From: Candidatus Goldiibacteriota bacterium
Lineage (GTDB): Bacteria > Oederibacteriota > PGYV01 > DYJU01
DNA: 64,000 nt
Reading direction: 5' to 3'
Assembly (NCBI GenBank): GCA_938034975.1
Contig: CALHNI010000001.1
Coordinates: forward strand, 1-64,000
The first letter of the stretch is position 1. Every line of letters begins with the position of its first letter. The position numbers and the translations under genes were made by a program. The notes below the pieces were generated by a model. It was not told the DNA's origin, did not search any database, and was given only the letters and a program-made list of their open reading frames with translations. Positions 25,486-33,939 of the stretch are shown here, piece after piece.

Positions 25486-27927
25486 TTATTTTTTGTTTAC
25501 AACCGGTATATTAAAATAAAAGGTTGAACCTGCCCCAGGTTCAGATTCAACCCATATTTTTCCATTATGAAGTTCAATAATTTTTTTACATATAGAAAGA
25601 CCAATACCACTTCCAGGATATTCATCTTTTGTATGTAACCTTTTAAATAATTCAAATATTTTCTCATAATATTCTTTTGCGATACCAATACCATTGTCCT
25701 TGATAGAAAAAACTATTCCTTTACTTGTTTTCTTATATGAAATAGTTATAACAGGGGGCACTTCTTTTTTTGAAAAAATTAAGGCATTTGTTATTAAATT
25801 TTGAAAAACCTGTTCCATCAAAATCTCATTTCCCCAGAAATCAGGTAATTTATCATAAATTATCTTCCCATTTTTTTTCTGAATCAGATAAGAAACATTG
25901 TCTATTACTTTTTTAACAATTTCTAAAGTATTTATAAGTTTAAATTCTCCGGCGGACCTTCCAATCCTTGAATAATCAAGAAGGGCTTTAATTAATTGTT
26001 GCATTCTATTTACGCCTTCAACAATAAATTTAATAAAATCATCTGCATTTTTATCCAGTTTATCTTTATATCTTCTTTCCAAAAGTTGAACATAACTTGC
26101 TATCATTCTTAATGGCTCCTGCAGGTCATGCGATGTAATATAAGCAAATTGTTCTAATTCAGTATTTGCCCTTTCTAATTCTTTAATTATCATTTTTAAT
26201 TTTTCTTCTGTTTCTTTAATTGATGTAATATCAATAATTGTTATCAAATTCGCAATTTTGTTTGCATAAATTATTTTTTTAAAATTCATATCTATATATT
26301 TTATTTTTTTGGATTTTGTCAATATTCGTGTCTGGATATTGTATATTTCATCTTGTCTTAATTTATCAATATCATCCATATATAGTGCAGCCATCCTTTT
26401 CTCATCAGGATGAACCATATTTAAAAAATCCTTATTAGAATAACTATATAAATCTTGTATACTAACTTCTAAAATATCGGAAATTGCATTATTGGCATAT
26501 ATTATTTTATTATCCTGATTTATAAGAATGCCATAATTTGCCTGCTCTGATAAAGTTTTAAATTTTTGTTCTGATTCTTTTAACAACATGTTAGCTTTTA
26601 TTTTTTCAGTAACATCGCGCATCACACCTAACATTCTATAAACTTTATTATTGCTATCTGTTAAAAAAATACCCTCATCTTCTAAAAATATATAATTACC
26701 ATTTTTATGTAAAAATCTATATTCTGCATTATATTTACCTTTTTCCCGATATGCTTTCTTTAATAATTCAATAACGTTTTTCCTGTCATCTGGATGTATC
26801 ATTTCTTCCCATTTTTTGATATCAACTTTATTATTAAAATATTCAATTGGCCATCCGGTTATTTTTTCAATTGCACCACTCCAGTTAATTTTTCCTGTTT
26901 TCACATCATAGTCATAATTCATCAAACCTGTTTGATTAATAAGAATATCATGTAATTTTTTAAATTCAATTAATTTGTTTTGAATTTCTTTTCTTGCAGT
27001 TATATCTCTTATTATTGAAAGAGCGACTTTTTTATTTTTTAAACGAAAAATTCGCGTATTTATTTCAACTGGTATTTTTTTTCCATATTTATTTACTATT
27101 TCAGTTTCATATATGCAGAATTTTTTTGTGTTAAGTTCATGTCCTATCCTCGGGAAATCTTTTAAATATTCCGGAGTAACTATATCCTGGGGCTTTTTTT
27201 TCAACAATTGATTTTTATTAAATTTCAACAGTTGGATCGCCTTATTATTGGCATCTAAAAAATAATGAGCCCTGCCATCTCTTGTAAGTCCATTTATCAT
27301 AACCATATCATTTGTGTTATTGAATATTTCCCTGTATTTTTTTTCGTTTTCTTCTAATTTTAATTGGATATTATAAAATTTAATTATATTGGTTATTATT
27401 TTGACAGTTTTTAATAAAAGCCGTTTTGAATTCTCATCTAAAAATGGCTTTAATTTTTGCTTTTTACATATATCAAAAGTCATTGACCCCATTGTTTTAT
27501 CATTAGTACTTATTGGAATAAAAATTAAAGTTTCTATATCAAGATCTGTAAAAAATTTTTTTATTAAATTCCTTGTTTTCAGGTTTTTTATTTTCCCGGG
27601 AAAATTTTTTACCAATCTGTCTGTCTGGAAAATTTTATACTTTTTTTTAAAAAAATATTTTATAATTTTATCCGGTAATTTATAATTTAAACTTGACTTT
27701 ATTCCTTTATCTCGCCATTCTATTATACATTCATGGTATAAATCCCTGTATGCATTATACGAAACCCGGCCAAAATTAAATGTTTTCCCTATTAATTCAA
27801 AAATTTTTTTTATTACACGTTTTTCATTATTTTCTTTTACAAAATTTATTCTGTATAATTTTGAAAATAGTTTTTCTGAAAAATTTCTCTCATTAATTTT
27901 ATTTTTTATAATTATACCTTTTGCCAT
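25486..27927 (-). CDS. GAF/PAS multi-domain sensor histidine kinase
   Basis: The 813 residues contain an N-terminal GAF-like region (about 40-190). Three PAS domains follow (about 195-310, 320-445 with PAC-like IHPDDRKNVIELL, and 445-575). Then come a coiled-coil and a HisKA box FAYITSHDLQEPLRMI carrying the phosphoacceptor histidine. The HATPase shows NLITNALIFSK, DNGIGIAKEY and GSGIGLSICKKI. All catalytic boxes are intact, in contrast to the pseudokinase downstream. The SHDLQEPL variant is that of phytochrome-type kinases. No membrane segment is evident. It leads the operon kinase - receiver - receiver/pseudokinase - AAC(3) and has a good promoter (27963-27991). Confidence 0.92.
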   Translation of the reverse strand: MAKGIIIKNKINERNFSEKLFSKLYRINFVKENNEKRVIKKIFELIGKTFNFGRVSYNAYRDLYHECIIEWRDKGIKSSLNYKLPDKIIKYFFKKKYKIFQTDRLVKNFPGKIKNLKTRNLIKKFFTDLDIETLIFIPISTNDKTMGSMTFDICKKQKLKPFLDENSKRLLLKTVKIITNIIKFYNIQLKLEENEKKYREIFNNTNDMVMINGLTRDGRAHYFLDANNKAIQLLKFNKNQLLKKKPQDIVTPEYLKDFPRIGHELNTKKFCIYETEIVNKYGKKIPVEINTRIFRLKNKKVALSIIRDITARKEIQNKLIEFKKLHDILINQTGLMNYDYDVKTGKINWSGAIEKITGWPIEYFNNKVDIKKWEEMIHPDDRKNVIELLKKAYREKGKYNAEYRFLHKNGNYIFLEDEGIFLTDSNNKVYRMLGVMRDVTEKIKANMLLKESEQKFKTLSEQANYGILINQDNKIIYANNAISDILEVSIQDLYSYSNKDFLNMVHPDEKRMAALYMDDIDKLRQDEIYNIQTRILTKSKKIKYIDMNFKKIIYANKIANLITIIDITSIKETEEKLKMIIKELERANTELEQFAYITSHDLQEPLRMIASYVQLLERRYKDKLDKNADDFIKFIVEGVNRMQQLIKALLDYSRIGRSAGEFKLINTLEIVKKVIDNVSYLIQKKNGKIIYDKLPDFWGNEILMEQVFQNLITNALIFSKKEVPPVITISYKKTSKGIVFSIKDNGIGIAKEYYEKIFELFKRLHTKDEYPGSGIGLSICKKIIELHNGKIWVESEPGAGSTFYFNIPVVNKK

Positions 27928-27962
27928 ACAAAGCCCCTAAAAAAGCATTTTTACCCATTCAG

Positions 27963-27991
27963 ATTATATATTTTTTTTAAAAAAAAGTAAA
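27963..27991 (-). promoter_or_regulatory. promoter of the sensor-kinase operon
   Basis: On the minus strand TTTACT (27986-27991), a 17-base spacer and TATAAT (27963-27968) lie about 36 bases before the kinase ATG. The repeat palindrome begins about 11 bases upstream of the -35 box. Confidence 0.55.
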
Positions 27992-28002
27992 GATATTTTT
28001 TA

Positions 28003-28170
28003 GCCGTAAAAACGCGCCAGAAAACGCTTTTTTTAGAAAAAACAAATTTTTTTATTATTTTTATTTAATAAATTTTTATTTATTAAACACATTAATTTTA
28101 TTCACCTTTTTTTTTAATTTAAAATAAAACATAAGGTTTTGTTTTAAAAATTTTATTTGTTTAATAATTT
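28003..28170 (-). repeat. composite intergenic repeat, parts A and B
   Basis: Part A is CCGTAAAAACGCG at 28004-28016 with an imperfect right arm AACGCTTTTTTTAG. Part B is well conserved: TTATTCACC, AATTTAAAATAAAAC and TTTTGTTTTAAAAATTTTATT. Part C is missing. The rest of the gap up to 28264 is AT-rich and contains GTATAAT...ATTATAC (about 28220-28238), a weak inverted repeat followed by T residues. Confidence 0.8.
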
Positions 28171-28264
28171 TCTTTGTGTTTTTTCTCCTTACAATTTATC
28201 ATTGCTTTTTTAAGGTTTGGTATAATATAGCATTATACTCTTTTTATTATAATATATATCATCT

Positions 28265-28936
28265 TTATTCCCAGGATCCGAAAGCGCCAGCTCCAAAATT
28301 TTCAACCTTGCTTATTTTTCTATTTTTAATTTTAAATAATAATATAATAAAAAATAAAATAAAAATACTAATTATTATATAAAATGATTTAGTAAATTTT
28401 ATAAATTTATTTTTGTCCCTACCCCCTGTTTTCTTTATAAATTCCATAATACCTTCGTATATACCTCTGCTGTATTCTTCATTTTTAAAACAAGGTATTA
28501 TTTTATTATCTATTACCGAAGATAATATTGAGATAATATTAACAGGTATTTGTTCTCCATATTCATAATGTAATTTCCTGTCATTTAGCGCAATAAAAAA
28601 CAAAATTGCTTTCTGCTTGTCTAAAAATTTTATCCTTTCTGAATTAAATAATTCTTTCACATACTCTTGAATAACCATTTCATCCTGCACATAATCTTTT
28701 AATGAATTTATTACAATTACTTTGATCTCAATATTTTGCATTTTATTAAATTTTATTAATAATTCTTCAAGAGATTTTTTATCTGTTTCTTTTAATATTT
28801 TTGCAAGGTCATTGATATGTTCATCTTTAATTTCAATTCCCCTGGCATTTAATATAATATTGATAAATATAAGAAGCAACATGAATCGTAAAATTTTACG
28901 AAAAAACGAAATATTTTTATTATTTTTATAACGCAT
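28265..28936 (-). CDS. TPM-domain membrane protein (YgcG/Psb32 type)
   Basis: The 223-residue protein has an N-terminal signal/membrane segment (about 14-30), a TPM domain (about 35-165), a second membrane segment (about 182-205) and the short tail FGAGAFGSWE. That tail resembles the Gly-rich GxSGxW end of YgcG-like proteins. TPM proteins are linked to membrane-protein or photosystem maintenance and some have phosphatase activity; no specific role can be set. The first 18 codons and the start lie inside a copy of the composite repeat. An alternative start at 28882 lacks a ribosome-binding site, whereas GGGTGAA precedes 28936. It is paired with another TPM gene. Confidence 0.82.
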   Translation of the reverse strand: MRYKNNKNISFFRKILRFMLLLIFINIILNARGIEIKDEHINDLAKILKETDKKSLEELLIKFNKMQNIEIKVIVINSLKDYVQDEMVIQEYVKELFNSERIKFLDKQKAILFFIALNDRKLHYEYGEQIPVNIISILSSVIDNKIIPCFKNEEYSRGIYEGIMEFIKKTGGRDKNKFIKFTKSFYIIISIFILFFIILLFKIKNRKISKVENFGAGAFGSWE

Positions 28937-29010
28937 TACTTTTATTCACCCGTTTTTTAATTTAAAATAAAACTCAAGTATTGTTTTAAATATTTTATTT
29001 CTTTAATAAT
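28887..29010 (-). repeat. composite repeat overlapping the 5' end of a gene
   Basis: Part A is reduced to the perfect 14-base palindrome CGTAAAATTTTACG (28887-28900). Part B is typical: TTTTATTCACCCG, AATTTAAAATAAAACTCAA and TTGTTTTAAATATTTTATTT. On the minus strand GGGTGAATAAAAGTAATG within the repeat supplies the Shine-Dalgarno and ATG of the TPM gene ending at 28265. Part C is absent; the upstream TPM gene stops at 29018. Confidence 0.8.
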
Positions 29011-29017
29011 ATTTTTC

Positions 29018-29452
29018 TCATTTTTCAAAATATATTATCTGCCCGGGAATAACTTCTTCTTTTTTATCCGGAAAATATTCTATGGCTTTTTCTGCTATTA
29101 AATTTATACCACCTGATAAACCAATTACGAATTCATTATTCTTAAATTTTTCAACCATGGCTTTAACTGCATTTATCCAGAAATTATCATTCACTTTTTC
29201 AGCAATGCCATCATCTCCAAAAATAACAATCTTTTTATCTTTAATGGAAACTACAAATAAAATATTATTTTTTAAATCAGAATCCCTTAAATTTAATTTG
29301 ATAAAAATTTCCCGCGCTTTATTTAATGCATCTTTTCCTATCTTTTTCATTATATAAATTCTAATTTTACATTTCGTTTGTTTTTCTATACTCTTTATCA
29401 TATTATTCAATAGCGTTATTTCTTCCTCTTTTAAAAAATCTTTAAAATTCAT
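29018..29452 (-). CDS. soluble TPM-domain protein
   Basis: A 144-residue protein consisting almost only of a TPM domain, starting MNFKDFLKEEEITLLNN. The conserved pieces are KIRIYIMKKI, LFVVSIKDKKIVIFGDDGIAEKV, FWINAVKAMVEKF and GLSGGINLIAEKAIEYFP. No signal peptide or membrane segment is present, so it acts in the cytoplasm, unlike its neighbour. TPM pairs of one anchored and one soluble protein commonly accompany LemA, but no LemA is encoded here. It overlaps the HD-hydrolase gene start region by 4 bases (29449-29452), so the genes are probably co-transcribed. Confidence 0.83.
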   Translation of the reverse strand: MNFKDFLKEEEITLLNNMIKSIEKQTKCKIRIYIMKKIGKDALNKAREIFIKLNLRDSDLKNNILFVVSIKDKKIVIFGDDGIAEKVNDNFWINAVKAMVEKFKNNEFVIGLSGGINLIAEKAIEYFPDKKEEVIPGQIIYFEK

Positions 29453-30096
29453 ATTTCACCATTTACTTCCCTGTTTAATCTATCAAAAAATTGAACCATG
29501 AATCTATGTCTTTTTTCAGCCATTTTTTTACCAGTTTTTGTCTGCATTATATTTTTTATTTTTCTTAATTTATAAATATATTCCCGGTAAGCCGTATCTT
29601 CTCTTGTATATGGTTTTGTTTTATGTATATCTATATTCCTGTTATGTAATTTTGCACCAACCTCTCCTGCGAACAAAAAAGCCCGGCCTATACCAACCGC
29701 TCCTATCGCATCTAACTTATCTGCATCAAATAAAACTTTTGCTTCTTTTGTTTCAGGTTTTTTGCTTCCGCGAAATCTGTGAGTTTCAATGCAATGAACG
29801 ATTTTTTTTATTTTATCAGGGTTAATTTTATATTCTTTTAATAACTTAAATGCTTTTTTAGCTCCTTTTTCAGCATGGCATATTTTACCATTTTTTTTAT
29901 CTTCATCTGCTCTGGCTATATCATGCAATATTGCAGCATATTTTAATATTTCCATGTTAGCCTTTTCTTTTCTCCCGATTTTTAATGCAAGATTATATAC
30001 TCTCTCCGTATGTTCCCAGTTATGTGAATTTTGGTTTTCCTCTATTATTTTTTTTACCCTGTTTTTTATAATTAAAAATAATTTTTTATTTTCCAT
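29449..30096 (-). CDS. HD-domain metal-dependent phosphohydrolase
   Basis: The 215 residues carry an HD domain: SHNWEHTERVYNLAL (first His), ILHDIARAD (HD pair), HCIETHRFRG and DADKLDAIGAVGIGRAF (last Asp). This layout matches the YedJ-like HD proteins, which probably act on nucleotides or other phosphate esters; no substrate can be read. No clear Shine-Dalgarno precedes the ATG. It is first in the small operon with the two TPM genes and is divergent from the PASTA gene. Confidence 0.87.
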   Translation of the reverse strand: MENKKLFLIIKNRVKKIIEENQNSHNWEHTERVYNLALKIGRKEKANMEILKYAAILHDIARADEDKKNGKICHAEKGAKKAFKLLKEYKINPDKIKKIVHCIETHRFRGSKKPETKEAKVLFDADKLDAIGAVGIGRAFLFAGEVGAKLHNRNIDIHKTKPYTREDTAYREYIYKLRKIKNIMQTKTGKKMAEKRHRFMVQFFDRLNREVNGEI

Positions 30097-30144
30097 TTTT
30101 TTTATTTTACAGTTAAAAACTTAAAATGGCAATAAAAAACACAC

Positions 30145-30172
30145 TTGCAAAAACAGTTTAATTAAATATAAT
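30145..30172 (+). promoter_or_regulatory. promoter of the PASTA-rpe-ffh operon
   Basis: TTGCAA (30145-30150), a 16-base spacer and TATAAT (30167-30172) stand 40 bases before the ATG at 30212. A Shine-Dalgarno AAAGGTG lies at about 30199-30205. The gap holds no repeat copy. Confidence 0.6.
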
Positions 30173-30211
30173 AAGAAAAGTATTTAATAAATATATTAAA
30201 AAGGTGTTTTT

Positions 30212-31168
30212 ATGGAAAAAGCAAATAAAGCATTTTTTTTTAAATTAATCATAGTTGGTTTTTTTATTTCAATAATTACCGCTTTATTTGTTATAAAACT
30301 TATCTTTTCATTAAGCACAATAACAATGCCTGATTTTACCGGTATTTCATTTGAAAATGCACAAAAGATATGTTCCAAATTAGCCCTTGAATTAAAAGTA
30401 GAAGATGAAATTTATAGCAATATTTATGAAAAAGGTATAGTTATTTCTCAAAATTTAAAACCAAAATCCAAAATAAAAAAAGGCAGGGTTGTCTATGTTA
30501 TTTTAAGTAAAGGATCAAAATTAGTTACAACTCCGGATATTACAAACACTTTAAAATCTAAAGCTATCATAGAAATAAAAAATAATGACCTTGATGAAGG
30601 ATATGAATCAGTTATTTTTTCTCCAATTTATAAAGAAAATTTTATCATAGCCCAGTATCCGCCACCTGGGGTTCAAATTCAGTTTAAATCAAGGATTAAT
30701 TTTTTAAAAAGCGCAGGAGAAAAAAAACAATCTTTTTTAATGCCGGATTTTTTAAATCAGAATATATTCAGTGTTTATAAAATATTATCATCTAAAAAAA
30801 TTTTTTTAAATAAACTTATTATAGAAGATAATGAAAATTTTAACACAGGAACAATTATAAATCAGGAACCGCCATATGGTCATAAAATAAACTCTGATAC
30901 TCAAATAATTTTAACAGCAACCAAAAAGCCATCTGATACTTTCCTAAAAAAAAGATTAATAAAAATAGTATATACATTAACAGAATCAAATGTTGCCAGA
31001 TTGATTAAAATCAATGTTTTCAGTTTATCAGGTAATGAGACCATCTTCAATGATGTCATTGAACCACAAAAAACAATATCGTTAAATACCAATGTGATAG
31101 GCGATGCTTACGTCCAGATTTTTATGGGTAATGAATTATTAAAAGAACTTGAATATAAATTAAAATGA
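30212..31168 (+). CDS. membrane-anchored PASTA-domain protein
   Basis: The 318 residues start with one membrane segment (about 12-34) and then three PASTA repeats outside the membrane: MPDFTGISFENAQKI, TPDITNTLKSKA and MPDFLNQNIFSVYKI. Each ends in the usual I-x-x-Q-x-P-x-x-G turn (IISQNLKPKSKI-type, IIAQYPPPG, IINQEPPYG). A C-terminal beta-rich region (about 245-318) is unassigned. PASTA modules bind peptidoglycan stem peptides or lipid II, but no kinase domain is attached. It is first in an operon with rpe and ffh (10-base gap to rpe). A PASTA-kinase upstream of rpe is common elsewhere, so this may be a remodelled relative. Confidence 0.88.
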   Translation: MEKANKAFFFKLIIVGFFISIITALFVIKLIFSLSTITMPDFTGISFENAQKICSKLALELKVEDEIYSNIYEKGIVISQNLKPKSKIKKGRVVYVILSKGSKLVTTPDITNTLKSKAIIEIKNNDLDEGYESVIFSPIYKENFIIAQYPPPGVQIQFKSRINFLKSAGEKKQSFLMPDFLNQNIFSVYKILSSKKIFLNKLIIEDNENFNTGTIINQEPPYGHKINSDTQIILTATKKPSDTFLKKRLIKIVYTLTESNVARLIKINVFSLSGNETIFNDVIEPQKTISLNTNVIGDAYVQIFMGNELLKELEYKLK

Positions 31169-31178
31169 AAGGTGCAAA

Positions 31179-31835
31179 ATGAAAAAAATAAAACTTTCTC
31201 CTTCAATTCTGGATTCTGATTTTACGCGTATAAAATATACGATTAACTTGTTAAAAAAATCAAATGTTGACTTTATTCATTTTGACGTTATGGATGGAAA
31301 CTTTGTTCCGAACTTAACTTTTGGTCCCAAATTTATATCACAGATACGCAAACTTACGGATTTACCTTTTGATGTCCATCTTATGATAAAAAATCCTGAA
31401 AAATATATTGATGATTTTATTGATGCCGGTTCGGATTATATAACTATACATTATGAAGCAACAAAAAATATAATCCCAATATTTAAAAAATTAAAAACAA
31501 AAAGAGTAAAAACCGGTATATCAATAAAACCCAAAACCGATGTAAATAAAATAATTAATTATTTAAAATTTCTGGATTTAGTGCTTATAATGAGTGTTGA
31601 ACCCGGGTTTGGTGGACAGAAATTTATGCCGGAAGTTTTAGATAAAATCAAAATTTTAAAAAAATTTAAAAAAAAATATGAATTTTTAATTTCAATAGAT
31701 GGTGGAATAAATCCTGATACTGCTCCTTTGGCTTGTGATGCCGGGGTTGACATACTTGTTTCAGGCAGCGCTATTTTTAAATCAAAAAATCCAATTAAAA
31801 TCATAAAAAAACTTTATAATATCTGCAAAAAATAA
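31179..31835 (+). CDS. rpe: ribulose-phosphate 3-epimerase
   Basis: Rpe interconverts ribulose 5-phosphate and xylulose 5-phosphate in the pentose phosphate pathway. The 218-residue TIM barrel shows LSPSILDSDF at the start, HFDVMDGNFVPNLTFGP with the metal ligands, FDVHLMI, MSVEPGFGGQKF and ISIDGGI. All catalytic Asp/His positions are present. It is preceded by a good Shine-Dalgarno (GAAAGGTG) 10 bases after the PASTA gene and followed within 4 bases by ffh. Confidence 0.96.
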   Translation: MKKIKLSPSILDSDFTRIKYTINLLKKSNVDFIHFDVMDGNFVPNLTFGPKFISQIRKLTDLPFDVHLMIKNPEKYIDDFIDAGSDYITIHYEATKNIIPIFKKLKTKRVKTGISIKPKTDVNKIINYLKFLDLVLIMSVEPGFGGQKFMPEVLDKIKILKKFKKKYEFLISIDGGINPDTAPLACDAGVDILVSGSAIFKSKNPIKIIKKLYNICKK

Positions 31836-31838
31836 AAT

Positions 31839-33152
31839 ATGTTTGAAACAATATCTGCCAAAATAAGCAACCTGATTAAAAAAATAACAGGACAGGGTAT
31901 AATAACCGAAAAAAATATTGAAAATATACTACATGATATAAAAATGGCTTTTTTGGAAGCAGATGTAAATTATAAGGTTACAAAGGAATTTATTGAAAAA
32001 GTAAAACAAAAAGCATTAGGTAAAAATGTTCTTAACTCCTTAACTTCTGAACAGCAATTTGTAAAAATAATTCATGACGAACTTGTTTCTTTTCTTGGAA
32101 ATAAATTTAACGGTATCTCAAAAGAAAAACCAGTAACAATATTACTTGCCGGATTACAGGGATCCGGAAAAACAACAACCTCGGCTAAACTGGCTTTTTA
32201 CATTAAAAATGAAAAAATAGCTGAAAAAATATTACTTGTTTCGCTTGACACAAAAAGAGCAGCAGCAAAAGAGCAGTTAAAAATTCTTGCAGATAAAAAT
32301 AACTTCCTTTTTTATACTGAAAATAATGATGATTCTCTCCAAATTGCTGAAAATGCTTATAGATTTGGTTTAGATAAACTTTGTGATGCTATGATATTTG
32401 ATACAGCAGGTACCCTCCATATAAATCAGGAACTGCTTTCTGAACTTAAAAAATTAAAAGAAAAAATAAAATTTTCCGAAATATTTTTAGTCGCTGATGC
32501 TATGCTTGGTCAGGAAGCAGTTAATATTGCAAAAAATTTTAACGAAATGCTTGGTCTGACAGGTATAATTCTTACCAAAACAGATGGCGATGCAAAAGGC
32601 GGGGCTGCACTTTCCATGAAATATGTAACTTCGGTTCCTGTAAAATTTATAGGCACAGGGGAAAAAATTGATAAACTTGATATTTTTCATCCTGATAGAA
32701 TTGCTTCTGCTATTCTTGGCATGGGCGACATAGTATCACTCGTAGAAAAAGTAGAAAAAACTATTTCAGAAGAAGAAAGAAAAAAACAATTTGAAAAATT
32801 AAAAAAAGCATCCTTTACTTTTGATGATTTTTTAATACAATTAAAACAACTTCAGAATATCGGACCTTTACAGGATTTAATTAAAATGTTACCCGGTGGT
32901 TATAACCTTCCAAATATAAATATAGATGAAAAAGACATAAAACACATAGAAGCAATAATACTTTCTATGACAAAAAAAGAACGGTTAATGCCGGAAATCA
33001 TAAATGAGAGCCGAAAATCAAGAATAGCACGCGGAAGCGGAACAAGTTATGAAAAAGTAAATAAACTTTTAAAACAATTTTCACAGATGAAAAAATTTTT
33101 GAAAAAATCCTCCGGTAAAAATTTTAATCCTTTTAAAAATTTTTATTTTTGA
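31839..33152 (+). CDS. ffh: signal recognition particle GTPase Ffh
   Basis: Ffh binds 4.5S RNA and signal sequences to target membrane proteins. The 437 residues show the N domain, the G domain with GLQGSGKTTTSAKLA and TKTDGDAKGG, and an M domain (FDDFLIQLKQLQNIGPLQ...LPGG) ending with SRKSRIARGSGTSYEKVN. Two positions are unusual: G3 reads DTAGTLHI instead of DTAGRL, and G4 is TKTDGD instead of TKLDGD. The protein is otherwise complete. It is last in the PASTA-rpe-ffh operon and its end overlaps the end of the oppF-like gene on the other strand by 10 bases. Confidence 0.95.
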   Translation: MFETISAKISNLIKKITGQGIITEKNIENILHDIKMAFLEADVNYKVTKEFIEKVKQKALGKNVLNSLTSEQQFVKIIHDELVSFLGNKFNGISKEKPVTILLAGLQGSGKTTTSAKLAFYIKNEKIAEKILLVSLDTKRAAAKEQLKILADKNNFLFYTENNDDSLQIAENAYRFGLDKLCDAMIFDTAGTLHINQELLSELKKLKEKIKFSEIFLVADAMLGQEAVNIAKNFNEMLGLTGIILTKTDGDAKGGAALSMKYVTSVPVKFIGTGEKIDKLDIFHPDRIASAILGMGDIVSLVEKVEKTISEEERKKQFEKLKKASFTFDDFLIQLKQLQNIGPLQDLIKMLPGGYNLPNINIDEKDIKHIEAIILSMTKKERLMPEIINESRKSRIARGSGTSYEKVNKLLKQFSQMKKFLKKSSGKNFNPFKNFYF

Positions 33153-33931
33153 TTTTTATATGGAGAATTAGGTATTGAACAAAGTAAATTTTTGGTATAA
33201 TCACTTTTCGGGTTTAAAAATATTGTATCTGTTTTACCTGACTCTATAATTTTCCCATCTTTCATCACAATAACATAATCAGCAAGATTATATACAATTC
33301 TTAAATCATGAGTAATAATCAGAATAGTTATTTTATCCTTTAAATTTAATTCTAAAAATAATTGTAAAATCTGCGCCTGAACAGAAACATCAAGATTGGA
33401 TACAGGTTCATCAGCAATTAACAACTTAGGCTCCATTGTCAAAGCCCGCGCAATTACTATCCTCTGCCTCTGACCTCCTGATAATTCATGTGGATAATTT
33501 TTAATAAAATTTTCATTTAATCCGACTTTTTTTAAAAATTCTTTTACCTTTTCTTTTAATTTTTCTCCGCTTAAATTGAAATGATATCTAATTGGTTCTG
33601 CCAATATATCTCCTGTTTTTATTCTCGGATTTAACGAACCATAAGTGTCCTGAAATATATATTGAATTTTTCTTCTTTTTTCTTTTGTTGAAAAATCCAG
33701 TAGTTTCCCTTCAAAAAATATTTCCCCTTCATCCGGAATTTCAATACCGGCAATACATCTGGCAAGAGTTGTTTTACCTGAGCCGCTTTCACCTACTATG
33801 GCAGCAATTTGCCCTTTTTTTATGCTAAAAGAAACACCATCAACCGCTTTAACAATTTTTTCTTTTTCTGAAAAAATTTTTTCTATACTGAAATATTTTT
33901 TTAAATTATTCACTTGTAATATTTTTATCAT
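33143..33931 (-). CDS. oligopeptide/oligosaccharide ABC transporter ATPase, DppF/OppF type
   Basis: The protein is an ATP-binding subunit of the Opp/Dpp family: Walker A GESGSGKTT, signature LSGGQRQRI, Walker B LLIADEPVSNLDVS and switch ITHDLRIV. The frame can extend upstream to 34036, but that would overlap the preceding ATPase gene by almost 100 bases. The ATG at 33931 begins MIKILQVNNLKKYF, where the domain starts, 8 bases after the upstream stop. It lacks the cysteine-rich tail seen in its partner. It is the last gene of the transporter operon and converges on ffh with a 10-base overlap. Confidence 0.92.
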   Translation of the reverse strand: MIKILQVNNLKKYFSIEKIFSEKEKIVKAVDGVSFSIKKGQIAAIVGESGSGKTTLARCIAGIEIPDEGEIFFEGKLLDFSTKEKRRKIQYIFQDTYGSLNPRIKTGDILAEPIRYHFNLSGEKLKEKVKEFLKKVGLNENFIKNYPHELSGGQRQRIVIARALTMEPKLLIADEPVSNLDVSVQAQILQLFLELNLKDKITILIITHDLRIVYNLADYVIVMKDGKIIESGKTDTIFLNPKSDYTKNLLCSIPNSPYKNQK

Positions 33932-33939
33932 TTTATCTT

